Origin: Pseudomaricurvus sp033283335
GTDB taxonomy: Bacteria; Pseudomonadota; Gammaproteobacteria; Pseudomonadales; Cellvibrionaceae
Direction: 5' to 3'
Length of the DNA: 64,000 nucleotides
NCBI GenBank assembly: GCA_033283335.1
Contig: JAWMQP010000014.1
Coordinates: 1-64,000, forward strand
The position numbers and the translations under genes were made by a program. Of this stretch, positions 8,736-17,029 are shown piece by piece. The number at the start of each line of letters is the position of its first letter. The first letter of the stretch is position 1. The notes below the pieces were generated by a model. It did no database searches and had not been told where the DNA came from. It saw only the letters and a program-made list of their open reading frames with translations.

Positions 8736-10181
8736 ATGAAATTAACACACCACATCAGTCATAAAAAGCTCGAAAATGGAGAATTAAAAACACATAAATT
8801 AGTTGTTCAAAGACCCAATCAAAGCTCTACAAAATGGTTCGGTAAAATCAAAATTGATGGGAAAGCATACAGGATAGATTTGGACACTAATGATCTCGAA
8901 TTTGCTAAAGCTGTCATAACATCAAAATTTGATGACTTATATGCCCATTCTAAAGCTAATACGCTTACACCTGAGCTACTCCAAGGGGTAGTAGAGAAAA
9001 CAAGCACAAAACGCACTATAGATAGCATTGCGAGGCTTGTGATTGCCGATATCGAGAAGAACCTCACTGAATCAAATAAAAACTACCTTGCCAACCTGAA
9101 AATTAGAATTCTCCCTGAATTTGGACATGAAGATATTAAGGTTATTCAAGACGACATATACATACATACAATATATCGCCGGTTTCAGGACTTTCTTCAG
9201 AAGAAGAGTAACAAAGTTAAATTCAAATCAACCCTGAACCTCCTCCAAAGAAAAGCTGAAAAACTAGGGTTTATGAAGGAAATAGTACTCCCTGAACCTA
9301 AATTTGATACTTCCAGCGTCTCTAGATTTCCCCCGTTTAAACAATCTGATCTAAACCAGATCATCAGCTATATACCCATTTTTGCATCAGAAAAGAAAGC
9401 AGATGGCAGGAAACGCAACCAAGACCACCTGCTAATGAGAGAGCTTATGATCCCTGCCCTACTATTTGTTAATGAAACAGGGGTAAGGGGTGTGGGTGAG
9501 GAAATCGCTGGATTAAAGTGGAAACACCTCAGTTTTGATGAAAATTCTGACTATCGCTTTTCAGATGAGAAATATAAAGAACTCAAAAAAACTCGGAAAA
9601 GAGATAAGCTGGATCTAGAAACACTGTCAGATAGATTAAGTGAAAAGACCAAAGACAATATCCAGTTTATTAAAACCCTTAAAAATCACCTAAACCTACC
9701 TCTCATTCCAGAATCAATAAAGGATGAAAAAGGGAATAGAAGAAATGTATTTCTGCAAGATGAATATCGCAGAGCTTCATTGCATATAGAAAAAGGTAAA
9801 ACGTCATCATATAAAAAGAGGGATATTGAGTTAAGCTGGATGGCTTTAGAGCTAATTAAAATTGTTGCAGCTATTAAATATAAACACTCTTTAATTACAT
9901 ATAAAGCTGACCCTAACGACCATATATTCTTTGGTAATACAAATAAATATACAGGGATATTAAAAGATGGGCTTATCTTACCACTGGTCGAGGAGAATAA
10001 GCTTAGTCATGAATATACATCATACTCAGCAAGAACTACTTTTATTCAGAGAAAATTAAAAGCGGGTCACACTGTATTTGGAATTGCTAATTATTGTGGT
10101 ACGTCAGTAAGTGTTATTCAGAATCACTATGCAAACGAAATTGAAGATATTAGGACAGGTAGAGAAATAGCAGACAAATAA
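8736..10181 (+). CDS. Tyrosine recombinase/integrase of the element
   Basis: About 481 residues. Catalytic residues are visible in NETGVRG (first Arg near 251), SYSARTTF (second Arg near 433, with Ser in place of the usual His of HxxR) and the nucleophile in IQNHYANE (Tyr near 465). The N-terminal half would hold the arm- and core-binding domains. The gene starts 142 bp from attL and reads into the element, the usual layout for site-specific integrases. An ATG at 8736 is preferred over the TTG one codon upstream. It is not an integron IntI: it is longer and lacks the HxLRHSFATHLL pattern. Confidence 0.88.
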   Translation: MKLTHHISHKKLENGELKTHKLVVQRPNQSSTKWFGKIKIDGKAYRIDLDTNDLEFAKAVITSKFDDLYAHSKANTLTPELLQGVVEKTSTKRTIDSIARLVIADIEKNLTESNKNYLANLKIRILPEFGHEDIKVIQDDIYIHTIYRRFQDFLQKKSNKVKFKSTLNLLQRKAEKLGFMKEIVLPEPKFDTSSVSRFPPFKQSDLNQIISYIPIFASEKKADGRKRNQDHLLMRELMIPALLFVNETGVRGVGEEIAGLKWKHLSFDENSDYRFSDEKYKELKKTRKRDKLDLETLSDRLSEKTKDNIQFIKTLKNHLNLPLIPESIKDEKGNRRNVFLQDEYRRASLHIEKGKTSSYKKRDIELSWMALELIKIVAAIKYKHSLITYKADPNDHIFFGNTNKYTGILKDGLILPLVEENKLSHEYTSYSARTTFIQRKLKAGHTVFGIANYCGTSVSVIQNHYANEIEDIRTGREIADK

Positions 10182-10303
10182 TAAACATAAAGTAACGGAA
10201 AATTTTTATATTGCAGTATTTTTTAACACTACTCCAGCATAAAGTTAGCCGTAAACTCCAACGATACGAAGCTAATATATAAGAGCCTTAGGAAGCAGAA
10301 TCA

Positions 10304-10450
10304 CTAAATTGGGTTCAGTCTCAGCAGCTTCATAAGGGCCTTGTACAAGTCATCTCTGCTATGATTGAAGCGGAATTCCATCTATTTCAAATGCAGATAG
10401 AACGTGTGCTTTGGCACACCTTTAAATTTACTCAGGCGTAAAGAATTGGA
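10304..10450 (-). pseudogene. IS1595-family transposase C-terminal remnant
   Basis: The minus strand reads RLSKFKGVPKHTFYLHLK, a stop, then MEFRFNHSRDDLYKALMKLL and NPI before a stop. This matches the typical C-terminus of ISXO2/IS1595-type transposases (FxGxxKxxFYLHLKExEFRFN...LYKxLLKLLR). An in-frame stop interrupts the frame, and no upstream part or clear terminal inverted repeats are found. It lies about 55 bp from repeat A. The rest of 10182-10504 holds no gene I can recognise. Confidence 0.65.
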
Positions 10451-10504
10451 TGCAATATTACAAAAAGTTAATTTGTGTTTTGATAAACTTTAACAGGCAA
10501 ATAG

Positions 10505-10575
10505 GTGCCATTAGAGGGCGGAAGGATGTCCAATATAATTATAGAGGGTATCTATAACTCGTGGGCAACTCGGAA
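10505..10575 (-). repeat. Repeat A, downstream flank of left cassette array
   Basis: About 70 bp similar to 30338-30408, with shared blocks TGCCATTA, GTCCAATAT, ATAGAGGGT and AACTCGG. In both places similarity stops at the last attC of the array. It corresponds in position to a 3' flanking segment of an integron platform. Confidence 0.75.
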
Positions 10576-10576
10576 A

Positions 10577-10651
10577 CATAACGCCTTCATCATGGGAGAA
10601 AAATGCAGAGCGAAGTGGCGCCTTTAACTTCCCTGCATGTATTTGTTAGAG
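10577..10651 (-). repeat. attC site (cassette recombination site)
   Basis: On the minus strand it starts TCTAACAAATACATGCAGGG just after the stop of the 73-codon gene and ends GATGAAGGCGTTATG. The arms are imperfectly inverted around AAAGGCGCCACTTCGC. Ends of the TAAC...GCGTTA type with a central palindrome are the signature of integron attC sites. Confidence 0.75.
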
Positions 10652-10653
10652 AC

Positions 10654-10875
10654 TTAGTTATTTTCTAACTTCTTTTGGTTGGAAAACATTGTTGTATATT
10701 CAATAAGGGCTTCAATTCTTACTATTCTTTCATTCAAGCCATTTATATCTTCTTTAATATCCTTGTGATCTTCACGAACTTGAACTGATAGTTCTGACAC
10801 TTGACCACACAAAGTCTCTACACGACCCGCTAATTGTATTGATTCTTTTATAGCATCTTTTATTTCACTAAACAT
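10654..10875 (-). CDS. Small coiled-coil protein in uS2-paralogue cassette
   Basis: 73 residues, not recognised. The heptad-like pattern through about 15-58 (VETLCGQVSELSVQV, IKEDINGLNERIVRIEALI) predicts a coiled coil; no membrane segment or metal motif is seen. The start is 6 bp after the stop of the uS2-like gene, and both precede a single attC, so they share one cassette and probably one transcript. It may be a partner of the uS2-like protein; this is inference from linkage only. Confidence 0.7.
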   Translation of the reverse strand: MFSEIKDAIKESIQLAGRVETLCGQVSELSVQVREDHKDIKEDINGLNERIVRIEALIEYTTMFSNQKKLENN

Positions 10876-10881
10876 ATGTAT

Positions 10882-11745
10882 TTAACCCTTCTGCATCTCT
10901 TTCTTTCTGCTTTTTAGAAACTCAAGTGTAAGTTCAAGCTCTTTCTGAGCGCCTACTATTGCCTTTTCGGCTCTAGCATTGGCAATTTTTAAATCTTCAC
11001 CAAGCATTTTGAGAAACTCAATTTCATGAGTCTCTAGCTCGGCCTTATTTTCTCTTACAGAATTAGCATTAATAACATCTGCCACTGCTTTGACGTATAA
11101 TTTGATAGCAAGAAGTGAATCATTGCTTACAGGAATTACCTCATCAACTCCGTGGGGATTATCGTTGGGATTAACAATTCCAATGACTGGAATGCCTAGC
11201 TTATTTGCCTCTTTGACGGCTAATTGATCATAGTTGATATCGATTACAAAAAGTGCATCAGGCAAGCCTCGCATATTTTTAATTCCACCAAGTGAGTGCT
11301 GTAACCTTTCCAAATGTCGAGTACGCACCAGTGCCTCTTTTTTACTAAGGCGATCAAAAACTCCGCTATCTCTCTCCAGCTCTAGATCTAGTAGCATCTC
11401 AATTGCTCTCCGGATGGTTTTGTAATTGGTCAACATTCCACCTATCCAGAGATGGCTTACATAGGGCTGGTTACATCGCCGAGCTTGGTGGGAAACAATT
11501 TTTCCGACAGGAAACTTAGTCCCTACAAATAATATTGTTTTGTCATTAATCGCCATATAGGCAATATGCTCTAATGCCTTATTAAATGCAGGAAGAGTTT
11601 TTTCGAGATCATCAATATTAATTTTTTGTTCTGATACAACTAAAAAGTTTTCAAGTATAGGCTTCCAATACGGAGAACGTAACTTTGAGGTGGCTGCCCG
11701 CTTAAAAGTGTCTTTTCTCTGTGTTTCAAGGTCTTTTGTCTTCAT
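10882..11745 (-). CDS. Ribosomal protein uS2 paralogue in a gene cassette
   Basis: 287 residues, clearly of the bacterial S2 family (E. coli RpsB 241). Conserved blocks include LFVGTK, WIGGMLTNYKTIRRAIE, LSKKEALVRTRHLERL, SLGGIKNMRGLPDALFVID and EANKLGIPVIGIVNPNDNP. The first 30 residues diverge: the S2 hallmark around VHFGHQTRYWNP is replaced by SKLRSPYWKPILEN. There is an extra charged helical C-terminal tail of about 50 residues. The genomic rpsB is normally next to tsf, so this is an additional divergent copy. It is the main gene of an integron-like cassette ending in the attC at 10577-10651. Ribosome replacement, specialised ribosomes or protection are possible; none is shown. Confidence 0.88.
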   Translation of the reverse strand: MKTKDLETQRKDTFKRAATSKLRSPYWKPILENFLVVSEQKINIDDLEKTLPAFNKALEHIAYMAINDKTILFVGTKFPVGKIVSHQARRCNQPYVSHLWIGGMLTNYKTIRRAIEMLLDLELERDSGVFDRLSKKEALVRTRHLERLQHSLGGIKNMRGLPDALFVIDINYDQLAVKEANKLGIPVIGIVNPNDNPHGVDEVIPVSNDSLLAIKLYVKAVADVINANSVRENKAELETHEIEFLKMLGEDLKIANARAEKAIVGAQKELELTLEFLKSRKKEMQKG

Positions 11746-11766
11746 AGCTCTTCCATTTCCTTGACT

Positions 11767-11850
11767 CTCTAACGCTGCGGTTTGGGGCTGTCATGGAGCG
11801 CCAGAGTAATGGCAGTCCCAGCCGAAGGCGACAACACCGTCTTGTTAAAT
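11767..11850 (-). repeat. attC site
   Basis: On the minus strand it starts ATTTAACAAGACGGTG, where TAA is also the stop of the upstream gene, and ends CCGCAGCGTTAGAG. Its inner sequence CGCCTTCGGCTGGG is shared with the degenerate site at 22739-22822. The GTTAGAG end fits the GTTRRRY recombination box closely. Confidence 0.85.
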
Positions 11851-12126
11851 GCTGCTAATGGCACGAAGGCCAATCCCCAACACAAGCAAAATTATTGGTA
11901 TTTCGATGAATACCGCTATATCTGACTTAACACCTGACCTAAATATTCTTGGCGTATAATACAACCCCAGAAGCACCGAAGGGGCCAAGATTAGTGTTAT
12001 ACCTTTAACGCTATCCGTTATGGGTAGGCTTAAGGGAAAAACCACAGGAACAACAAAAGAGCCTAGCCACAGATAAAACACAAAAACAGCATTCCTATAG
12101 GATGTATGCGCTTTATCGAATTTCAT
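11845..12126 (-). CDS. Cassette-encoded membrane protein
   Basis: 93 residues, not recognised. Three hydrophobic segments (about 14-33, 42-58, 72-90) indicate an integral inner-membrane protein. Its stop codon overlaps the attC box at 11844-11850, the usual compact design of integron cassettes. It is the first gene after the attI-like end of repeat B and so lies closest to the putative array promoter. Confidence 0.75.
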   Translation of the reverse strand: MKFDKAHTSYRNAVFVFYLWLGSFVVPVVFPLSLPITDSVKGITLILAPSVLLGLYYTPRIFRSGVKSDIAVFIEIPIILLVLGIGLRAISSI

Positions 12127-12135
12127 ATGCGAATT

Positions 12136-12505
12136 TAACAGTTAATTCAAAAGTCAGAGGCGTTATACCATCTTGGCTTGTTATCTTAGGTAGGGATGTG
12201 TTTAATCTTAGAAAAATCGCTTATAGACCAACAATATAGCATTCAGAAGGCGCTGAAGTTCTCTAAAATAGGACGTCAAAACCATGCGTAATATCAAAAT
12301 CCCTTTACAGAGATATTAGAATCGGCTCCCTAAAAATCAAGCACTTGCATAGTTATTTCAGAATTATAGAGCCACTGACTGCTGAACTCGGTGTTTTGAG
12401 ATCCAATCAATACTCGGAATGACAGCTTTGGGTCAAAAGTATTAGGTTAGATCTAACCTGAGTTCTTCTAATTGCCAGCTCAAATCTAAGTCTTTACAAA
12501 TTATG
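12136..12505 (-). repeat. Repeat B, attI-like upstream flank of left array
   Basis: About 370 bp, roughly 75% similar by eye to 33305-33670. Similarity ends at ACTGTTAA on the minus strand, where the first cassette begins with TTAAATT (left) or TTAAGCT (right). That is the position of a G/TTRRRY crossover. It contains a conserved promoter candidate, a 16-bp palindrome AGGTTAGATCTAACCT (12444-12459) and the box GGCTTGTTATCTT. A conserved 11-codon frame on the plus strand (MRNIKIPLQRY) is too short to call. Confidence 0.75.
12313..12340 (-). promoter_or_regulatory. Conserved Pc-like promoter, left array
   Basis: On the minus strand TTGATT, 16 bases, TAATAT, reading toward the cassettes. Both hexamers and the 16-base spacing are kept in the other repeat B (33480-33507) although the spacer has diverged. 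It lies about 170 bp before the attI-like crossover, the place where an integron cassette promoter would be. Confidence 0.55.
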
Positions 12506-12746
12506 AGCGTCATGGCTTTGTAATATCTGTTTTTATAAAAGTTAGTTTCGAAAATAAGTATTATCATAAGTAACTTTTTTAAATTAAGTGTTGACATCAA
12601 TATGTGGTGTTTAAGTTATCTATATATTGTGTCAATTCATTAATTCTAATTAGACCTCTAATTAGCGATTTGTTTTATTGATTTCATTGATTAATTCCAA
12701 TTTGATAAAATCTATTTCAGAGATTATTTAAAAGGAATTTAATTTA

Positions 12747-13034
12747 ATGAAATTATTTAATAAAGATTTGGATTTAACTTTAGAAATAACTCTCTTTTTC
12801 CGCACAAGTAAACTCTGTAATTACTTTCTAACTGACAAACTGAACGACGACGAAGATACTGAGCATTATCACTTTCTTGCTGTTGTTGATGGTCTGGACG
12901 TTGCTGCAAAATATGTCGATCTAGAAGCAATAAGATCAGACATTATTGACTCTTCATTTACCAAATTCCCATGTAAATCCCAGATGCAAAGTATGGGGGT
13001 TCCTCTCCCGTTTGGTTGGCAATACGTAGATTAA
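12747..13034 (+). CDS. Hypothetical protein of element backbone
   Basis: 95 residues, not recognised; acidic centre (LNDDEDTEHYHF), no signal peptide or membrane helix. It has a ribosome site AAAGGAA upstream of the ATG. It is 54 bp before and co-directional with the VirD4/TraG-like ATPase gene, so it probably belongs to the same mobilization operon. Confidence 0.65.
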   Translation: MKLFNKDLDLTLEITLFFRTSKLCNYFLTDKLNDDEDTEHYHFLAVVDGLDVAAKYVDLEAIRSDIIDSSFTKFPCKSQMQSMGVPLPFGWQYVD

Positions 13035-13088
13035 TAACCAGTCAAACCCACCAGTATCAGTAATAAAAAATTCAGGATATCTATATCT

Positions 13089-14741
13089 ATGGCATCTATT
13101 GTAGAGATGAAACCTCATGATAATACTAATTGTATTCTTTCTTTTAAAACCAAAGAAAAAACCTACAGCCTCACAACCCGCGAATTAACCAAGAATCTCG
13201 CTGTAATCGGCTCTACAGGCTCAGGAAAAACTAAATCTGTATTGCTACCCATGATTTCTAATTCGCTCTCAAAAGGCCACGCTGGGCTTGTATTCGACGC
13301 AAAAAATGAGATCTATGAAGACTTGGTAGCTATCTCACGTAAATTCTCTATGCCGACTAATAAATTAGTTTCAATCGGCATGAATCAAGGGTGTTTTCCA
13401 GTAAATCTCTTCAAAGACCTGACTCTCAGTGAGCTTAAAGAATTCTTATTTGAATCGCTGAAGGTAAACCACAAGGAAACATACTGGTTAAAATCTGGGC
13501 TTGATGATCTGTTTCTGACTCTAGAGCTGTTTATTCACGTTAGAAAGATCAAAGATGATTTCCATTTTCTTTATAATAACCCTGAATTTTTATTGAAGTT
13601 ACTGTCTGATCGTAAGCTTCTCAAAAAACTGTATTATGAAGTTCGTGCCATTAAATCTAACAATGACACTGACTTTGATGAAGATCTATTTGATCCTGAA
13701 AATGAGCTAGCTATTCCACCAAAAACGCTCAAATATCCACCAGATGTTCTCGAAAGAATTTTAGAAATTTACGCTATTCAAGATAGTGACAATTTCTCTA
13801 TGTGTACTGTTTTATGTTATTTATCCAGATCTGATGACCAGCTGAATCAATATACTTGGCGTATGTCTCAGATAACATCTTTGTTGCAGCGTATGAGCAC
13901 TAAAACGCTCAAAGAAAATTTCATGAGTAAGATCAATATTCTTTCACCAGCCGAATTAATTTTTAAGGGTAATTATACCTGTGTGTTCACTGGGGATATG
14001 ACGAATGTTGAAGTTACAAAGGCTTATGCAAAGTTAATTAAGTTTACTTATTATAAACAGCTATCTAAGAAAGATAAAAGTAAGTTCACATTTACCATAT
14101 TTGATGACTACCCATTTATAGCTTCTGGTAATGATACTGATGAGATTCTATTTAACAGCATCACACGTAGTTACAATCAGTCGAATATCTTTTGCCTTCA
14201 ATCATTTTCATCATTAGTTGCTGTTAAAAGCCACCATCAGGCACGTATGTTATTTCAAGACTGCGTGAATAAGATTTTCCTGAATTGCCAAGATGATGAA
14301 ACCTTTAGACTTGCTGAGTTTTTATTTACCTACAAAGGTGAGAGTGTTGTAGATAAAGATATCCAGTGTATGTTGTTCCCCTCATCGAAAAGGACAGCAT
14401 TTATACGCACTGAGAGCGACATATTCACAGCTAATATCGCTGATCAAAATAGTAACCTTCAGAAATTCGTTATCGATGATCTTAAGGATTTCAAGGAGGA
14501 ATTAAAGCAGTCTATTTCATACAATGCAGTCTTTGATATTAATGACACCACATTCGAATATTTAATCAATATCAAGAACAATCACAACTTCAGAAAATCT
14601 TTAGATGATGACTTCATTAAATGCTTTGACGCCATTAGCTATCAATATTTTGGGTGCATAATCGAAGATGAAGACAAAGTTATGTCGATAACTAAATGTC
14701 TGAATGGTTACTTAAATAAATTAAGTAAGGAAGCTAAATAG
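13089..14741 (+). CDS. VirD4/TraG-like coupling ATPase
   Basis: 550 residues. Walker A GSTGSGKTKS is at 41-50, followed by LLPMISNSL and LVFDAKNEIYEDL, the arrangement of type IV coupling proteins (TraG/VirD4). A hydrophobic strand ending in FDDYP (about 340) could be Walker B. The usual N-terminal transmembrane helices are absent from this protein, but three small membrane proteins are encoded directly downstream and might supply the anchor. Role inferred: bringing the relaxosome to a helper conjugation channel. Remote homology only, so a related motor function cannot be excluded. Confidence 0.7.
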   Translation: MASIVEMKPHDNTNCILSFKTKEKTYSLTTRELTKNLAVIGSTGSGKTKSVLLPMISNSLSKGHAGLVFDAKNEIYEDLVAISRKFSMPTNKLVSIGMNQGCFPVNLFKDLTLSELKEFLFESLKVNHKETYWLKSGLDDLFLTLELFIHVRKIKDDFHFLYNNPEFLLKLLSDRKLLKKLYYEVRAIKSNNDTDFDEDLFDPENELAIPPKTLKYPPDVLERILEIYAIQDSDNFSMCTVLCYLSRSDDQLNQYTWRMSQITSLLQRMSTKTLKENFMSKINILSPAELIFKGNYTCVFTGDMTNVEVTKAYAKLIKFTYYKQLSKKDKSKFTFTIFDDYPFIASGNDTDEILFNSITRSYNQSNIFCLQSFSSLVAVKSHHQARMLFQDCVNKIFLNCQDDETFRLAEFLFTYKGESVVDKDIQCMLFPSSKRTAFIRTESDIFTANIADQNSNLQKFVIDDLKDFKEELKQSISYNAVFDINDTTFEYLINIKNNHNFRKSLDDDFIKCFDAISYQYFGCIIEDEDKVMSITKCLNGYLNKLSKEAK

Positions 14742-14935
14742 TGCCAATCATTGTACCGATTTTTTCTGTCATTGTGCTTTGTTATTACATACAAGCTGGC
14801 TTTTATTTTAAAGAAGTCATATATCCCCAGTGTATAGCATTTTATCAAGATCACATGTTAATCATTACCTTTACTATATTTTTTCTGTTTTTCTGGGGTT
14901 TGGCTAAAATCTACGAACAAGATGAAGATCAATGA
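14741..14935 (+). CDS. Small membrane protein
   Basis: 64 residues with two hydrophobic segments (about 1-20 and 41-57), ending in an acidic tail KIYEQDEDQ. The GTG start overlaps the stop of the coupling ATPase gene by one base and its own end overlaps the next gene by 4 bases, so the set is translationally coupled. Function unknown; a membrane anchor or partner of the ATPase is possible. Confidence 0.65.
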   Translation: MPIIVPIFSVIVLCYYIQAGFYFKEVIYPQCIAFYQDHMLIITFTIFFLFFWGLAKIYEQDEDQ

Positions 14936-15189
14936 GCTTAATAAAAGTATTATTTATTTTTTGCACAATTTACGGCTTTACTAGCAATAACATTCGAATA
15001 GCAAAAGAGACAATTGCATTCTTTGATTTATATACACTTTATTATCTTGCGATAGCTATATCAGTAGCAGCCTTATTTTTATTTATAGCAGTCTATTTGA
15101 GAATATTAGAGAAGTTATTTTTCTACTTGTTTCTTTATGTAGTATCAGTTTATTTGATTATATTCCCCGCTATTCACTTTATTTACTGA
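14932..15189 (+). CDS. Small membrane protein
   Basis: 85 residues, almost entirely hydrophobic with about three membrane segments. Starts ATGA-fashion over the preceding stop. Same operon as the coupling ATPase. Not recognised. Confidence 0.6.
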   Translation: MSLIKVLFIFCTIYGFTSNNIRIAKETIAFFDLYTLYYLAIAISVAALFLFIAVYLRILEKLFFYLFLYVVSVYLIIFPAIHFIY

Positions 15190-15197
15190 GATATAAT

Positions 15198-15338
15198 ATG
15201 TTTGAACACAAAATCGATGGCGAAAAGATTTTATTGGGTTTTTTCTTGCTGATGGCATTCCATTGGTTTGTTAATTCAAGCTTTCTATACGCCATAGCGT
15301 ATTTTACAAATGACTATGGCTTTAGTATCTGGAAATAA
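15198..15338 (+). CDS. Small membrane protein
   Basis: 46 residues with one or two hydrophobic segments (ILLGFFLLMAFHWFV and the region after it). Starts 8 bp after the previous stop and completes the run of three tiny membrane proteins. Supported mainly by spacing and strand. Confidence 0.5.
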   Translation: MFEHKIDGEKILLGFFLLMAFHWFVNSSFLYAIAYFTNDYGFSIWK

Positions 15339-15371
15339 CTAATTACTTAAAAATGATAATAAGAAAGAATG

Positions 15372-15617
15372 TTACTCAAATTCAGCTTCTATATACTGCC
15401 ATTCTTTGATAAAGAACTTTTCCCACTTCTCTAAATAAGCCCTTACTTCTGCCGAATTTGGATCAAAGTCGTAAACTTCAAGTTGTATTTCACATTCAGC
15501 AAAGAATGCATGTTTGATGTGATGCTTTAAATCTGAAAAACTTAGAGTACGAGTATGCACAAATTTATTCATTTGAGCAGCTTCTCTATTTATTATGCTT
15601 TTAATTTCCTCGTTCAT
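15372..15617 (-). CDS. Hypothetical protein
   Basis: 81 residues, acidic, no membrane segment. It has AGAGGT upstream of the ATG (minus strand). Convergent with the preceding operon. Not recognised; small size and orientation would fit an element maintenance gene but nothing shows it. Confidence 0.55.
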   Translation of the reverse strand: MNEEIKSIINREAAQMNKFVHTRTLSFSDLKHHIKHAFFAECEIQLEVYDFDPNSAEVRAYLEKWEKFFIKEWQYIEAEFE

Positions 15618-16282
15618 TTAATTACCTCTTTTTATTGTTATTTAATATAGCTTATTCTATTACTATTTAATTATGGCTGTCAATTAAATTAATTAAAATC
15701 TTAACTTATTTTCAAATTAGTAATTACCAAAATACAAATAACCAACCAACTAATTAAATCAATATAAATTAAATACGATTATAAATATTTAAATATTCTA
15801 GATAAAACCAAGATTGAACGTGAAAATGGGAGATCTGGAGTTCATTCACTTAAAGAGAATGAGTGATAATCTGCAAAATATACTCCTCAGATGAATAACT
15901 CTTTATTTAGTAGTAGTTAGGTATAAAGCTTAAACCTAAAATTTTAATTAAAAGTATTTAGAACTAAAAAAGTGGCCTATTTATGATTCAAAGCTTCTGT
16001 TCAACCCTATTTACCCAAGAGGATTGTTTGATTTTTAATCAACACTATCTTCGTCGTATATCGGTTCGCTCTGTACTAGAAAATAAATCAATTATGTTGC
16101 AGTATCAGTTAACTTCAGATTCAGGGACACTGGTATGGGGATATCCCATATAGAGATAAGTGAGCCAGTTCGCTTCTTGTCATAGGGATATTGCACCCAT
16201 CTTAAAATACCTTTCCAACTTAAAAAGTCACTTCCCCGATTTGAACTCTTTTTGAAAAGAAAACTTGCTTTCAGTAAATGTT
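15618..16282. other. AT-rich intergenic region with repeat C
   Basis: No gene recognised. Rich in TTAATTAA-like runs (15640-15800). Positions about 16094-16200 resemble 20840-20950 (shared GCAGTATCAG, GAGCCAG and TGTCATAGG); both copies sit upstream of a cassette-like gene, so this may be a flank of another insertion platform. Confidence 0.5.
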
Positions 16283-17028
16283 ATGGATGAAAAGTATATT
16301 TTCGCTTTGCTTGGTATCTTTCTCGGTTCTTTTTTAAGTGAAATATTTTCTGTTATGAAGGAACTCTATGCGGAAAATAGATCGAAGAAAAAATAGACGG
16401 AGTACTTTGCAATTCGCATGATCTGCATCTTGGATTCATTCGTGGAAGGATGTACATCGGTCGTTGGTGGTGATGGATTATGCCATGGCCAAACAGATGC
16501 CAAGGGGCACTCAAGGATTCAAGTAATTGCCCCAGAACTTGATATTAAGATAGACGATGTAAACTGGAAATCATTAACCCAAAATTTAATGTATGAAATA
16601 CTATATTTTCTAAATCTTATAAAAAATGCCGATAGCTTTATTCACAGCACGTTTGAATATGCAGCATTTCCACGAATCTACAGTGAAGGGTTCGAAAAAA
16701 GGCAATATCAGTACTCTAAATTAGGAATTATGGCCTCTGAGTTAGCTACAAGACTCAGAGAAAGATACAAACCCCGAAAAGTCATATTTTTAGCTGGGAT
16801 ATAGTTGAATATATACATAAAGAGAAAGACAAAATAAACCAGATTCGGTTACAGAAAGAAACTGAACGTAAAACTAGGTTTGCTAATGTAATTGCATAGC
16901 AAGAATTTAAAAGTTTCACAAATTTGGGGATCGTAACGCTTTTATCCAATTCGGATGAAGCTGATACGGTCATAAACAACTTGATAAGTAAATATAATTT
17001 TAGTGAGAGAATTAAGATAAGGATTTAA
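16283..17028 (+). pseudogene. Decayed cassette-like gene with two amber stops and a frameshift
   Basis: One reading frame from ATG 16283 (MDEKYIFALLGIFLGSFLSE, a membrane anchor) continues through TAG at 16394, then EYFAIRMICILDSFVEGC and on to about 16780. A one-base shift in an A-run restores HIFSWDIVEYIHKEKDKINQ, then TAG at 16897, then QEFKSFTNLGIVTLLSNSDE to the TAA at 17028. The continuity of sensible sequence across all three lesions shows a roughly 248-codon ancestral gene. Family not recognised. It ends 1 bp before the OLD-type nuclease gene. Confidence 0.7.
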
Positions 17029-17029
17029 A

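Noticed and set aside
8736..10181. The element integrase as an integron integrase
   Set aside because: It is longer, sits at attL, and lacks the IntI-type HxLRHSFATHLL motif; no other IntI candidate is in the window.
12280..12320. Conserved 11-codon frame MRNIKIPLQRY in both B repeats
   Set aside because: Too short, no ribosome site, overlaps the conserved promoter; conservation is explained by the promoter segment.
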